A stretch of DNA of 64,000 nucleotides from Planctomycetota bacterium (GTDB lineage Bacteria; Planctomycetota; UBA1135; JACQFD01), in NCBI GenBank assembly GCA_016200225.1, contig JACQFD010000025.1:1-64000 (forward strand). The letters run 5' to 3'. The position numbers were made by a program, and so were the translations under genes. The first letter of the stretch is position 1. Every line of letters starts with the position of its first letter. Below, piece by piece: positions 17,771-26,978 of the stretch. The notes beneath the pieces are model-generated. The model was not told the DNA's origin, ran no database searches, and saw only the letters and a list, made by a program, of their open reading frames with translations.

Positions 17771-19132
17771 TTACTTTAACAATCCCGCTTCTGTTAATAT
17801 CCGTTCTTTCTCTTCGGCCAGCTTCGCGAGCGCCTGCGCCGTCGGCATTTCGCCGTCGACGGCCATGCCTACATATCGCTGCGTGGCCGCGAGCAATTCG
17901 TTATAAACCGGGACGTTCCAGAAATCGCGCATGGTCTCGACCGAATCCGCGAACGGGCCGTTGTAGGGCGTTTGCGCCCGGAACGCGGTGCTTTTTAACA
18001 CTTCCGTATTTGCAGTAAACCCCGCCGGTTTTGTTATCCATTTTTCCTGAATTTTGCGCTGCGAAAACCACGCGATGAATTTCTTCGCGAGTTCCTGCTG
18101 TTCCGGAGGGATTTTTGTAGATATGGACATTCCCTGGCCGCCGAGGGACGCGACGCGCTTGCCGTCCTTGCCCGGCACGACGGCAAAACCGACGCGTTCG
18201 CCGAATTGTTTATAAATTCCGGGAAAGAACGCGAAATAATTCAAAATCATCGCCGTCGATCCGTTTGTAAACGATTCGAGGACCTGTCCATAATTTAAAC
18301 GTTCCGCGCCCTTCGGTCCGAGTTTCGTCAAGTCGCGGAAGAAATCGACGGCGGCCGCGCTCGCGGGCGTGTCGAGAAATCCCTTCACATTATTATTCTC
18401 CTCGGAGTGCCAGCGGCCGCCGAATGCCCATAATAAATTCTGCACGCCCATCGTGAGTCCGTCGTATTCGCGGTCGCTCGGCATCGCGCAACCGTAACGT
18501 TTCTGATCCGGCCGGTGGAAGAATTCGGCCGTTTGTTTGAACTCGTCCCACGTCGCGGGCACGGCGAGTTCGCGGCCGTATTTTTTCTTAAATTGTACTC
18601 TCTCCGCCGCGTCGTCGAACCAATCTTTACGATAGGCGACGCCGACCGCGTCGGTTTCGCACGGCGCGGCGAACCACCGGCCGCTTCCCTCGGGATATTC
18701 ACATAAATATTTCGCCGCGCGCGGATGAATTGTATTCAAATCGACGACGGATTTGAACCAATCCGTCAAATCGACGAATAATCCCTTTGTCGCTCCGCGC
18801 CCGATCCATTGGCTGTCGCCGACGACGATATCAAATCGTGTCCGCGCGCCGCCGAACTCGAGAAAGACTTTATCTTGATACGAACTGAGCGGAATCTGTT
18901 CGACGTTGACGGCGATGCCCGTTTCCGCCTGAAACTCCTTTCCGAGTTCGGCGAGCCCGTCGGCGGGCGCCCATTGAAACCACCAAATAACGATGGATTT
19001 CGCGCTCTTGTCAGCGGCTGCGTCGCCGGGTTTTTCTTTATTTTCTTTATTGCATGAAGAAACGGCGCCGAGCAGCGCGCCGAGAATCAAGAGTAAATAA
19101 CAATTGCGGCGGAACGCGGTTGGCATGGTCAT
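17771..19132 (-). CDS. Carbohydrate ABC importer substrate-binding lipoprotein
   Basis: Extracytoplasmic solute-binding protein of 453 residues, family 1 (MalE-like). The N-terminus is a lipoprotein signal (LLLILGALLGAVSSC), so it is anchored by its cysteine. The mature part opens with IVIWWFQWAPADGLAELGKEF, typical of sugar-binding proteins, and has the middle sequence FDIVVGDSQWIGRGATKG and many tryptophans suited to stacking on sugar rings. Its ATG overlaps the stop of the UPF0261 gene (ATGA), so the enzyme-like gene and the transporter are one transcription unit. It delivers the ligand to the two permeases encoded 19 bases downstream. Confidence 0.92.
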   Translation of the reverse strand: MTMPTAFRRNCYLLLILGALLGAVSSCNKENKEKPGDAAADKSAKSIVIWWFQWAPADGLAELGKEFQAETGIAVNVEQIPLSSYQDKVFLEFGGARTRFDIVVGDSQWIGRGATKGLFVDLTDWFKSVVDLNTIHPRAAKYLCEYPEGSGRWFAAPCETDAVGVAYRKDWFDDAAERVQFKKKYGRELAVPATWDEFKQTAEFFHRPDQKRYGCAMPSDREYDGLTMGVQNLLWAFGGRWHSEENNNVKGFLDTPASAAAVDFFRDLTKLGPKGAERLNYGQVLESFTNGSTAMILNYFAFFPGIYKQFGERVGFAVVPGKDGKRVASLGGQGMSISTKIPPEQQELAKKFIAWFSQRKIQEKWITKPAGFTANTEVLKSTAFRAQTPYNGPFADSVETMRDFWNVPVYNELLAATQRYVGMAVDGEMPTAQALAKLAEEKERILTEAGLLK

Positions 19133-20361
19133 TGGGATGAATGTTGTTGTAATTTTTGATTCTGAATCATCGCGATCAGGGTTCGCGCGGCGGTTTCGGC
19201 GAACTCCGGATCGTTTATATGTAAATTCAGCGCGCGGACGGGCACGGCGCCGGCGGTTTCGCGCATGCCTTCCAGCAACGCCGTGCGCGCGGCCGGATCG
19301 TTAAAATGCCGCCCTTCGCGGTCGTAGTCGGAGATGCCGCGCTCCGGAAATAATATTTCGACGGGGCCGCGGGCGGCGGCGGTTTTGGCTCCGATTTCGC
19401 GCCCGAGCGCGCGGCATTCGTCGGACGTCGTCCGCATTAATGTCACATTCATGTTGTGTTGATACAATTGTCGCCCGCGGAATCGTTGCGGCACGCTCTC
19501 CATTCCGTGAAAATTAACCATGTCGAGCGCGCCCGCCGACACGACCTGCGGAATTCCGCGCGCGCCGGCGGCCGTGAGTCTCGTCGGGCCAGCCGACAAG
19601 AAACCGCCCACGAGTTCGTCTGCCAATTCTGTAGTTGTTATATCCAATACTCCCGCGAGCATTCCTCCCGCCGCGAGCGATTCGAGCGTGCGGCCGCCCG
19701 CGCCCGTCGCGTGGAATACTAATACTTCAAATCCGCCTTCCTCGAGCACGGCCCGCGCGCGCTCCACGCACGGCGTCGTGACGCCGAACATGCTCGCGGC
19801 CACGAGCGGCCGATCGTTAGCGTTCGCGCGCAGCGCGCCCGCGCGCGACATGCCCGCCATCGCCTGCGCCGCGCGCGCGAGAACCGCGCGGGAGACGCGG
19901 TTAAGTCCAGATATATCAACAACGGCGTTCAACATAAATATATCAGAACCGCCGACGAAATGCGATACTTGTCCCGACGCGAGCGTGCTGATCATTAACT
20001 TTGGAACGCCGATCGGCAGCGCGCGCATCGCGGCGGTCGCGATCGTCGTCCCGGCGCCTCCGCCGAGGCCGATCACGCCGTCGACATCGCCGTTTTTATA
20101 AAATTTACTGATCAACGCCTCCGCGCCGCGCGCCGCGGCGTCGACGGCGAGGCCGCGGTCGTTTTTTTGTTGCAACGTCGCGAGACTCGCGCCCGCCGCC
20201 GCGAACACCTGCTCGCGCGCGACGTCCGCCCGTCCGACGGGCGCGCCAAGGCAACCCGCGTCGACGACGCGCACGTCGACGCCCGCGTTCCCGAGCTCGT
20301 CGCGCAGAAAGGCGGCCTCCGCTCCTTTTGTATCAAGTGTTGCGATGAGAAAAACCGGCAT
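19129..20361 (-). CDS. UPF0261 / Tm-1-like ATP-binding domain protein
   Basis: Cytoplasmic protein of 410 residues of the UPF0261 family, the N-terminal ATP-binding half of the tomato Tm-1 type proteins. Family signs are the start MPVFLIATLDTKGAEAAFL, DVDGVIGLGGGAGTTIA near residue 95, KLMISTLASGQVS, and the late region RGIPQVVSAGALDMVNF. Bacterial members often sit in carbohydrate operons and have been associated with catabolic steps, but the exact reaction is not something I can state. It is the first gene of the leftward ABC operon. The matching TIM-barrel half of Tm-1 is encoded separately at 25478-26350 in the divergent unit, so the two probably act together. Confidence 0.88.
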   Translation of the reverse strand: MPVFLIATLDTKGAEAAFLRDELGNAGVDVRVVDAGCLGAPVGRADVAREQVFAAAGASLATLQQKNDRGLAVDAAARGAEALISKFYKNGDVDGVIGLGGGAGTTIATAAMRALPIGVPKLMISTLASGQVSHFVGGSDIFMLNAVVDISGLNRVSRAVLARAAQAMAGMSRAGALRANANDRPLVAASMFGVTTPCVERARAVLEEGGFEVLVFHATGAGGRTLESLAAGGMLAGVLDITTTELADELVGGFLSAGPTRLTAAGARGIPQVVSAGALDMVNFHGMESVPQRFRGRQLYQHNMNVTLMRTTSDECRALGREIGAKTAAARGPVEILFPERGISDYDREGRHFNDPAARTALLEGMRETAGAVPVRALNLHINDPEFAETAARTLIAMIQNQKLQQHSSQ

Positions 20362-20444
20362 GGGGACGACGCGGCGCAGGATAACAGATAATTCCGAAGC
20401 GCACGAGGTTGACCTGCGGGCGATTTCGCCGTTTTCTAGGGGCG
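20362..20444. promoter_or_regulatory. Divergent promoter region of the carbohydrate locus
   Basis: These 83 bases separate the starts of the leftward ABC operon and the rightward multidomain cytochrome gene, so both promoters must lie here or in the gene ends. GATAAT at 20387-20392 is a possible -10 box for the rightward gene. I see no clear operator palindrome. Confidence 0.45.
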
Positions 20445-23400
20445 ATGATTCGGATCGCCCAACGCATCGCGCTTTTTGTTACAGTTAACATTTGCGTTTT
20501 TGCCGGCGCCGCCATGGCGCAGGACGCGCCGTTGCGCATTTTCCTTCGCGGCGGGCCCAAGACTCACGGTCCCGGCCAGCACGACCATCCGCGTTTTGTT
20601 GAAGACTGGAAAACCGTCCTCGCGAACCGGGGCGCTGTCGCCGACGGCGCGCTGCGTTTTCCGACGGCGGCCGAACTGGAGCGCACCGACGTGCTCGTAC
20701 TTTTCGCGGCCGAAGGCGCGACGATCGAAGGCGACGAACGCGCGCGGCTCGACGTGTTTTTGAAGCGCGGCGGCGGAATTGTAGCAATCCACGACGCGGT
20801 GTGCGGCACCAGTCCGCAATGGTTCAAAACGGTGGCGGGCGGCGCGTGGGAGCACGGACACTCCAAATGGCTTGAGGGCGAGGTTGATTTATATATTAAG
20901 GATCGCGAACATCCGATCACGCGCGGCGCGGAGAATTTTAGATTCAAGGACGAGATTTATTATGATTTGCATCTCGATCCGGCGGCGCGCGTGCTCGCGG
21001 CCGGTTTTCACACGCCGTTCGACATCACGCCCCAGATGTGGGTTTATGAGAAAGATAACTATCGCGCATTCGTGTCGATCCAAGGGCATGAATTCGAATC
21101 GTTCTCGCACCCGGCGTGGCGAACATTACTGTTGCGCGGCATCGCGTGGGCCGGCAAACGCGACGTCGGATTATTGTTAAAAACGGGCGAGGCCGAGGCT
21201 CTCGCGTATCCGCCGGGAGGTCCCACGGCGCCGTCGGAGGCCGCCGCGAAAATTGTAGTACACCCCGATTTTAACATTTCGCTCGTCGCGGCCGAACCGC
21301 TCATCGCCAAACCGATTTCGATCGATTGGGATGCTAAGAAAAGAATGTGGGTCGCGCTGACGTTCGGTTATCCCGAAAAAGAAAAGTTTTCGAAGATTCC
21401 GCCGCGGGACGAAATTGCGATATTACAAGACTCCAAGGGCGACGGCGCGATGGACAAAAAAATTATCTTTTATAAGGGCCTCGATCTCGTCACGAGCCTC
21501 GTTCATTATAAAGACGGCGTTATTGTTACGGCATCGCCGGATATCTATTTTCTGCGCGACACCGACGGCGACGATGTATGCGATAAAAAAGAAACATTAT
21601 TTACGGGATTCGGCTACGGCGACACGCACGCCGTCGTCAGCAACATGCGGTGGGGGATGGACGGATGGATTTACGCGACGCAGGGCTACAGCGGCGGCGC
21701 GTCGGATCATATCAAAAACGCCGCAGGTCACGATTTCGGCAGGATCGGAAACGGTTTGTTTCGATTCAAGCCCGACGGCAGCGCGATCAAAATGGTAAGT
21801 TCGTACGGATCGAACACGTGGGGCTGCGATTTCGACGACGACGGCGAATTATTCTTTACAATGGCGAACGGCGCGCACATCCGGCACGTCGTCATGAATG
21901 ATAAGGATCTCGACGCCGCGCGGATGCCGGGGCTCGAGAGCTGGACCGACATCGCCGACCACGATCGAATTGTAACATTAATTCCGCACACCGACGCGCC
22001 CTATGCACAGATCGATTTCGTCGGCGGTTTCACGGCGGCGGCGGGATGCACTATTTACAACGGCGGCGCGTGGCCGGCGGAATGGAATCATTCGCATTTT
22101 GTGACGGAGCCGACGGTGCATATCGTCCACCACGACGTCCTCGCGCCGAAGGGAGTTACATATTCCGCGACGAAACCTCGCGAAGCCGAATTCATCGCCG
22201 GCCGCGATTTGTGGTTTCGCCCCGTCCACTCGCGCGTCGGTCCCGACGGCGCATTGTATATTCTGGATTTTTATAATCAGGCCGTCGTTCATAACGATAC
22301 GCGCGGCCCGCAACACGGCCCGACGAACGCCGCCGTGCGCCCCGACCGCGACCACACGCACGGCAGAATCTGGCGCGTGCAACATAAAAATGCGACGGCG
22401 CTTCCGGAGGTTTCGCTCTCGAATGCTAATATGACCGAACTGGCGGCGGCGCTCGAACACCCCAATGGTTGGGTTCGCGGAACGGCGCAGAGGCTAATAA
22501 TCGAGCAGCGCGACTCCCGAATCGTCGATTCTTTACAAAAGATCGCCCGCGAATCCAGACATTCGTACGCGCGCATTCTCTCCGCGTGGACGATCGCGGA
22601 TCTGCGTGGCCCGATGTTCGGGAAAAATGAAATCGCATTATTCGAACATTTGATCGAAGACGCGGAGCCGGGTGTGCGGACGGCTGCATTACAAATCAGC
22701 CGAATGGCGAATACGAGTACTGCCAAGGAACCTCTCGCGGGCGCGGTCTACGCTCTGATCGATGACAAGAATCCGCGCGTCCGATTCATGGCGTATGAAG
22801 CGCTGGCAACGCTCGGGTTTCCGTCATCGGCGCAGAATGAATATTATAATAAACTCGCGAACGGATGGAAGAACTCTGAAGATGTTTACTTACGTTCGGC
22901 GATTCTGCGCATCGGGACCAATGAATTGATGAGTTTCATTGCAACCATTCAGGAGACGGAGGATTTCAACCCGCCGATGGATCTCGTTACGGCATCCGTA
23001 CGAAACTGGATGCAACGCACGCGCCGGGAAGGCGACGTGGCGTCCACGATGGTCAGACTCATCGGCTCGCGGCCGCTCGCGAAGACTAACTATATTCGCG
23101 CAATTCTTGATACTACAGAAAAAGAGGCGCGAGCCGACGTGCATGCGGATCCCAAGCACTGGCCCGCGCAAATTGTCGGCAAACTGTTATCCAATCCGGA
23201 TCCGTTGATCACGGGGCCGGTGCTCTCTCTACTCGGACGTTACAATTTGGTCGATGACTTTGCAAATGACGTCGAGAATGCGGCGACGCGATTGATGGAA
23301 TCGTTAAGAAACGAAAAAACTCCGGAAGCGGCGCGCGTGCGGGCGTTTTCGATTTTAGTGAATATAACACTACACCGCGACGCGGCGATCGAATCGGCGG

Positions 23401-25442
23401 CGACGCTGCTCTCCGCGTCCTCGAAACCGGAGTCGCAGCTTGCGGTACTCGAACAGATCGCGCGCGGAGGTTACGAATCGGCGGGCGGGATACTGTGCGA
23501 TGCCGTCGTTTCGCTGACGGGCGCCGTCCGCGACCGTGCTTTTGATATATTAGTCGAACGTAAAATCTGGTCATTACAAATGATCGAGCGCATCGAAAAC
23601 GGCGACGTCGCGCCCGCCGCGCTCGGCCCGCATAAAATACATAAACTAAGATCCAACCCCGACGCGGCCGTGGCCGCGCGCGCGGTCTCGGCGTTCGAAA
23701 AAATCATGGGTCCCGAAAACAGAAAAGTCGACGAAACCGTGGCGCGCATTCTGCCCGAAGTCGATCGACCGGGCGACGCTGCGAACGGAAAATTAGTATT
23801 TACAAAAAACTGCGCGGTCTGCCACACGGCATTCGGCGAAGGTGGAAAAGTCGGCCCCGAAATCAGCGGCATCGGCACGCACGGCGCGCGAACTCTGTTG
23901 CCTACAATTCTGGATCCGAATCGCGAGGTCGAGCCGGCCTACTCCGAATGGATCGCGTGGCGGCGCGACGGGCGTTCGGTCGCGGGCGTGCTCGTGCGCG
24001 AGTCCGAGCGATCCGTAATGTTGCGTTCGAGCGCCGGCGAATTTGATATTCCGCGCGACGAATTGTCCGATTTAAAGAATACGGGCCGCTCGCCGATGCC
24101 CGGCGGATTCGAGGCGCTCGGCGCGGCGAATCTGCGCGATTTGATCACTTACCTTTCCGGCGGTTATTCGGGTTTTCGCGTTCTGAATATTCGAAAGGTC
24201 GCGACTTCGAACACCCACGCGGGACTTTATGATACAAAACGCGACCCGAAACCGATGACGTTTCGAAAATATGGAATTGTGGATTTGAAGGGCGTTCCAT
24301 TCGAAATTCTCGACCCCGTGCGCAGCGACAGCGGTAATAATTGTATTGTGTTGAAGGGCGGGCAGGTCGCCGACTGGGAGTCGAAAAAGTTAAAACCACA
24401 AAAAGTCGAGATTGCGGCGGGATTTCCGATTGTTAAAGTTCACGTGATCGGCGGCATCGGCGCGTGGGCGTATCCGACGTCGAATGCCATCAAACCGATT
24501 CTCAAATGGACGTGGAAGTACGCCGACGGGACGACGGAGGAGACGATACTAAAAAACGGCGTCGAATTCGCGGACTGGATCGGGCACTTCGACGTTCCGG
24601 GCTCCGAATACGTCGACGAACTGTTAAAATCCGACTCGTGGGGCCAGGTGCGCCGCCACGCGGTCGCGCCAAAACAACAAAAAGTCGTCGATTCGATCGT
24701 CCTCGAAAGTTATGACAACGAACTCGCGCCGACGTTGATCGCGCTCACGGCGGAACTACCGGGCGCGTCCGCGAAACCGGTCGCAACCGCGCCGCCACCG
24801 CCTCCTCTTGATTTATTTATTTTCGGAGGCGGATCGAGCCACGATTTCGATCATTGGTTTCGCGACGCCGATCTCGCGACGCTGCGCGCCGCCGGAATTG
24901 TAAGTTCGGATTACGGCGACCGGCCGTCCGAATTGACGCCGCGGCTCGAACAGTTGAAAACGCTCGTGCTCTGCGCGAACCAACCGCTCGCGGATCCGGC
25001 GTTTCGCGCGGGATTTCAACAATTCATCGCGCGCGGCGCCGGCCTCGTGATTTTGCATCCGTCGAATTGGTATAATTGGAGCGACTGGCCGGAATTTAAT
25101 AAAAACCTGGTCGGCGGCGGCGCGCGCGGCCACGAAGCGCTCGGCGAATTCGAGGTCCGCGTCGTGAAACCCGATCATCCGATCGCGAAAGACGTGCCCG
25201 CGACGTTCCGCATCACCGATGAGTTATATCAATTCAACCGCGACGCCGCGGGCGCGGAAATCGAAGTGATCGCGATCGGAAAATCGTTAAAATCCGGCGC
25301 CGAATTTCCCGTCGTCTGGACGGTCGCGCGTGCAGTCGGACGGACGGCGTGCGTGACGCTTGGCCACGACGGATCCGCGCACGAACTGCCCGCGTTTAAA
25401 ACTATATTAACCAATGCCGCGAAATGGGCCGGCAATCCATAA
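20445..25442 (+). CDS. ThuA / PVC-type dehydrogenase-like / HEAT / heme-binding multidomain protein
   Basis: Exported protein of 1665 residues. I take the ATG at 20445 (GGGG just upstream) because a signal peptide follows (MIRIAQRIALFV to AGAAMAQ). Domains in order: a ThuA-like domain (about 30-250; VLFAAEGATIEGDERARLD); a beta-propeller dehydrogenase-like domain of the planctomycete membrane-bound type (about 275-650; WVALTFGYPE, YILDFYNQAVVHND); HEAT-like repeats (about 680-1080); a c-type heme domain with one site CAVCH near residue 1122 followed by GPEISGIG; a beta-rich, possibly carbohydrate-binding segment; and a second ThuA-like domain at the end (about 1460-1665). The family is abundant in PVC bacteria and thought to act in sugar oxidation or degradation. 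ThuA units at both ends are unusual. It is divergent from the importer operon and followed by genes 25478 and 26374. Confidence 0.88.
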   Translation: MIRIAQRIALFVTVNICVFAGAAMAQDAPLRIFLRGGPKTHGPGQHDHPRFVEDWKTVLANRGAVADGALRFPTAAELERTDVLVLFAAEGATIEGDERARLDVFLKRGGGIVAIHDAVCGTSPQWFKTVAGGAWEHGHSKWLEGEVDLYIKDREHPITRGAENFRFKDEIYYDLHLDPAARVLAAGFHTPFDITPQMWVYEKDNYRAFVSIQGHEFESFSHPAWRTLLLRGIAWAGKRDVGLLLKTGEAEALAYPPGGPTAPSEAAAKIVVHPDFNISLVAAEPLIAKPISIDWDAKKRMWVALTFGYPEKEKFSKIPPRDEIAILQDSKGDGAMDKKIIFYKGLDLVTSLVHYKDGVIVTASPDIYFLRDTDGDDVCDKKETLFTGFGYGDTHAVVSNMRWGMDGWIYATQGYSGGASDHIKNAAGHDFGRIGNGLFRFKPDGSAIKMVSSYGSNTWGCDFDDDGELFFTMANGAHIRHVVMNDKDLDAARMPGLESWTDIADHDRIVTLIPHTDAPYAQIDFVGGFTAAAGCTIYNGGAWPAEWNHSHFVTEPTVHIVHHDVLAPKGVTYSATKPREAEFIAGRDLWFRPVHSRVGPDGALYILDFYNQAVVHNDTRGPQHGPTNAAVRPDRDHTHGRIWRVQHKNATALPEVSLSNANMTELAAALEHPNGWVRGTAQRLIIEQRDSRIVDSLQKIARESRHSYARILSAWTIADLRGPMFGKNEIALFEHLIEDAEPGVRTAALQISRMANTSTAKEPLAGAVYALIDDKNPRVRFMAYEALATLGFPSSAQNEYYNKLANGWKNSEDVYLRSAILRIGTNELMSFIATIQETEDFNPPMDLVTASVRNWMQRTRREGDVASTMVRLIGSRPLAKTNYIRAILDTTEKEARADVHADPKHWPAQIVGKLLSNPDPLITGPVLSLLGRYNLVDDFANDVENAATRLMESLRNEKTPEAARVRAFSILVNITLHRDAAIESAATLLSASSKPESQLAVLEQIARGGYESAGGILCDAVVSLTGAVRDRAFDILVERKIWSLQMIERIENGDVAPAALGPHKIHKLRSNPDAAVAARAVSAFEKIMGPENRKVDETVARILPEVDRPGDAANGKLVFTKNCAVCHTAFGEGGKVGPEISGIGTHGARTLLPTILDPNREVEPAYSEWIAWRRDGRSVAGVLVRESERSVMLRSSAGEFDIPRDELSDLKNTGRSPMPGGFEALGAANLRDLITYLSGGYSGFRVLNIRKVATSNTHAGLYDTKRDPKPMTFRKYGIVDLKGVPFEILDPVRSDSGNNCIVLKGGQVADWESKKLKPQKVEIAAGFPIVKVHVIGGIGAWAYPTSNAIKPILKWTWKYADGTTEETILKNGVEFADWIGHFDVPGSEYVDELLKSDSWGQVRRHAVAPKQQKVVDSIVLESYDNELAPTLIALTAELPGASAKPVATAPPPPPLDLFIFGGGSSHDFDHWFRDADLATLRAAGIVSSDYGDRPSELTPRLEQLKTLVLCANQPLADPAFRAGFQQFIARGAGLVILHPSNWYNWSDWPEFNKNLVGGGARGHEALGEFEVRVVKPDHPIAKDVPATFRITDELYQFNRDAAGAEIEVIAIGKSLKSGAEFPVVWTVARAVGRTACVTLGHDGSAHELPAFKTILTNAAKWAGNP

Positions 25443-25477
25443 TTCAAAATAAATTGAATAAACGAACATAGTTAATA

Positions 25478-26350
25478 ATGAAAAACAATTCATCCAATGC
25501 GCCGCACCTCCAGCGTGCCAATATACTGAAACGATTTCGCGAACAGATCGCCCGCGGCGTGCCGATCATCGGGGGCGGCGCCGGCACGGGGATTTCAGCG
25601 AAAAGCGAGGAAGCCGGCGGCATCGATTTATTGATTGTTTATAATTCCGGACGTTACAGAATGGCGGGTCGCGGTTCGACGGCGGGATTGATGCCCTACG
25701 GCAACGCGAATCAGATCGTCAAAGAAATGGCGTACGAGATTCTTCCGGTTGTAAAAAAAACGCCGGTGCTCGCCGGCGTATGCGGCACGGATCCGTTCAT
25801 AATTCCGCGGCTTTTTCTTCGCGAATTAAAAGAATTGGGATACGCGGGAATACAAAACTTTCCAACCGTCGGGCTCATCGAGGGCGAATTGCGCGCGACG
25901 CTCGAGGAAACCGGAATGGGTTTCAGTCTCGAAGTCGATTGCGTCGCGCTCGCTCATAAAATGGATTTGTTAACGACGCCGTACGCGTTCAATGTTAACG
26001 AAGCGACGGCGATGGCGAAAGCCGGCGCGGACATCGTCGTGGCGCACATGGGCTGCACGAGCGGCGGCTCGATCGGCGCGAAAAGCGTAAAATCGCTCGA
26101 CGACTGCGTCGGATGGATACAACAGATCGTCGACGCGGCGAAACGCGTCCGAAAAGATATTATATGTCTGTGCCACGGCGGACCGATTGCGATGCCATCC
26201 GACGCCCAATATATTATCGATCGCGTCGCCGGCATCGACGGTTTTTACGGCGCGAGTTCGACGGAACGCCTGCCCGTGGAAATCGCGATTCGCAAACAAA
26301 TCGAATCGTTCAAATCGATCCGGCTGCCGCGCCGTTCGCCGAAGAAATGA
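25478..26350 (+). CDS. Phosphoenolpyruvate hydrolase-family TIM-barrel protein
   Basis: Cytoplasmic protein of 290 residues, the TIM-barrel family (TIM-br_sig_trns, PEP-hydrolase-like) that forms the C-terminal half of Tm-1 type proteins. Recognisable parts are [59 protein letters not shown] and [18 protein letters not shown]. The family reaction is not firmly known to me; the phosphoenolpyruvate label comes from structural similarity to PEP mutase-like enzymes. It lies 35 bases behind the large cytochrome gene and 23 bases before a cupin gene, so the three make a probable operon. Its partner half (UPF0261) heads the divergent operon. Confidence 0.88.
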   Translation: MKNNSSNAPHLQRANILKRFREQIARGVPIIGGGAGTGISAKSEEAGGIDLLIVYNSGRYRMAGRGSTAGLMPYGNANQIVKEMAYEILPVVKKTPVLAGVCGTDPFIIPRLFLRELKELGYAGIQNFPTVGLIEGELRATLEETGMGFSLEVDCVALAHKMDLLTTPYAFNVNEATAMAKAGADIVVAHMGCTSGGSIGAKSVKSLDDCVGWIQQIVDAAKRVRKDIICLCHGGPIAMPSDAQYIIDRVAGIDGFYGASSTERLPVEIAIRKQIESFKSIRLPRRSPKK

Positions 26351-26373
26351 TTTTTACATAAAATATTATTTAT

Positions 26374-26787
26374 ATGTGCGCCGAACACTTCCTCAAATTT
26401 GTCACGTCCGCCGAGGCGAAAGTGGAATTGTTGCCTTGGGGGCCGCACGAGTGGTTCTCGCGGCCGGACTTGACCGGCGCGAAACAGATACAAGTCGTGC
26501 GCGTCACGATGCCGCCGGGCAAAGCCCACGCGTTTCACCGGCATCCTTGCATGGAGGAAGTGTTATATTACATTTCCGGGAAGGCGGAACAGTGGGTGGG
26601 CCGCGAAAAAAGAATCGTTCGCGCTGGCGAGACCGCGTTCGTGCCGATAAACGAAGTTCACGGAACTTATAATATATTTAACGATCCGCTCGTTTTTCTT
26701 GCGATTCTGTCTCCGGCCGAATTCGACGGCCCCGCGCTGATCGACGTGTCGATGGACGAGCCGTGGCGTTCGATTCGAAGTGGTTAG
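26374..26787 (+). CDS. Single-domain cupin protein
   Basis: Protein of 137 residues with the two cupin motifs. Motif 1 reads G-x5-H-R-H-x4-E-x6-G (GKAHAFHRHPCMEE then VLYYISG), giving two histidines and a glutamate for metal binding. Motif 2 contains GETAFVPINEVHGTYN with the fourth ligand histidine. It starts with ATG at 26374 and carries no signal peptide. Such small cupins next to sugar genes are often isomerases, epimerases or binding proteins; the substrate is unknown. It is last in the rightward unit of the carbohydrate locus, 23 bases after the PEP-hydrolase-like gene. Confidence 0.85.
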   Translation: MCAEHFLKFVTSAEAKVELLPWGPHEWFSRPDLTGAKQIQVVRVTMPPGKAHAFHRHPCMEEVLYYISGKAEQWVGREKRIVRAGETAFVPINEVHGTYNIFNDPLVFLAILSPAEFDGPALIDVSMDEPWRSIRSG

Positions 26788-26978
26788 GGCAAAGGCGCGG
26801 CGCTCGAAGGGTGCCGGCATTGGAGCTTTGGATCCGCCGGGCGTGAAATCGCGGTGATTGGAAATAGGACCTTGGCAATTTTCGGCGCGTCGGTGATCCT
26901 ATTGAATTCACCCCCCGCGAATGGGCACGCACCCCTTCGGCGGACCTGGCCGAACCCGCATCCATTGGAACCTCAACG

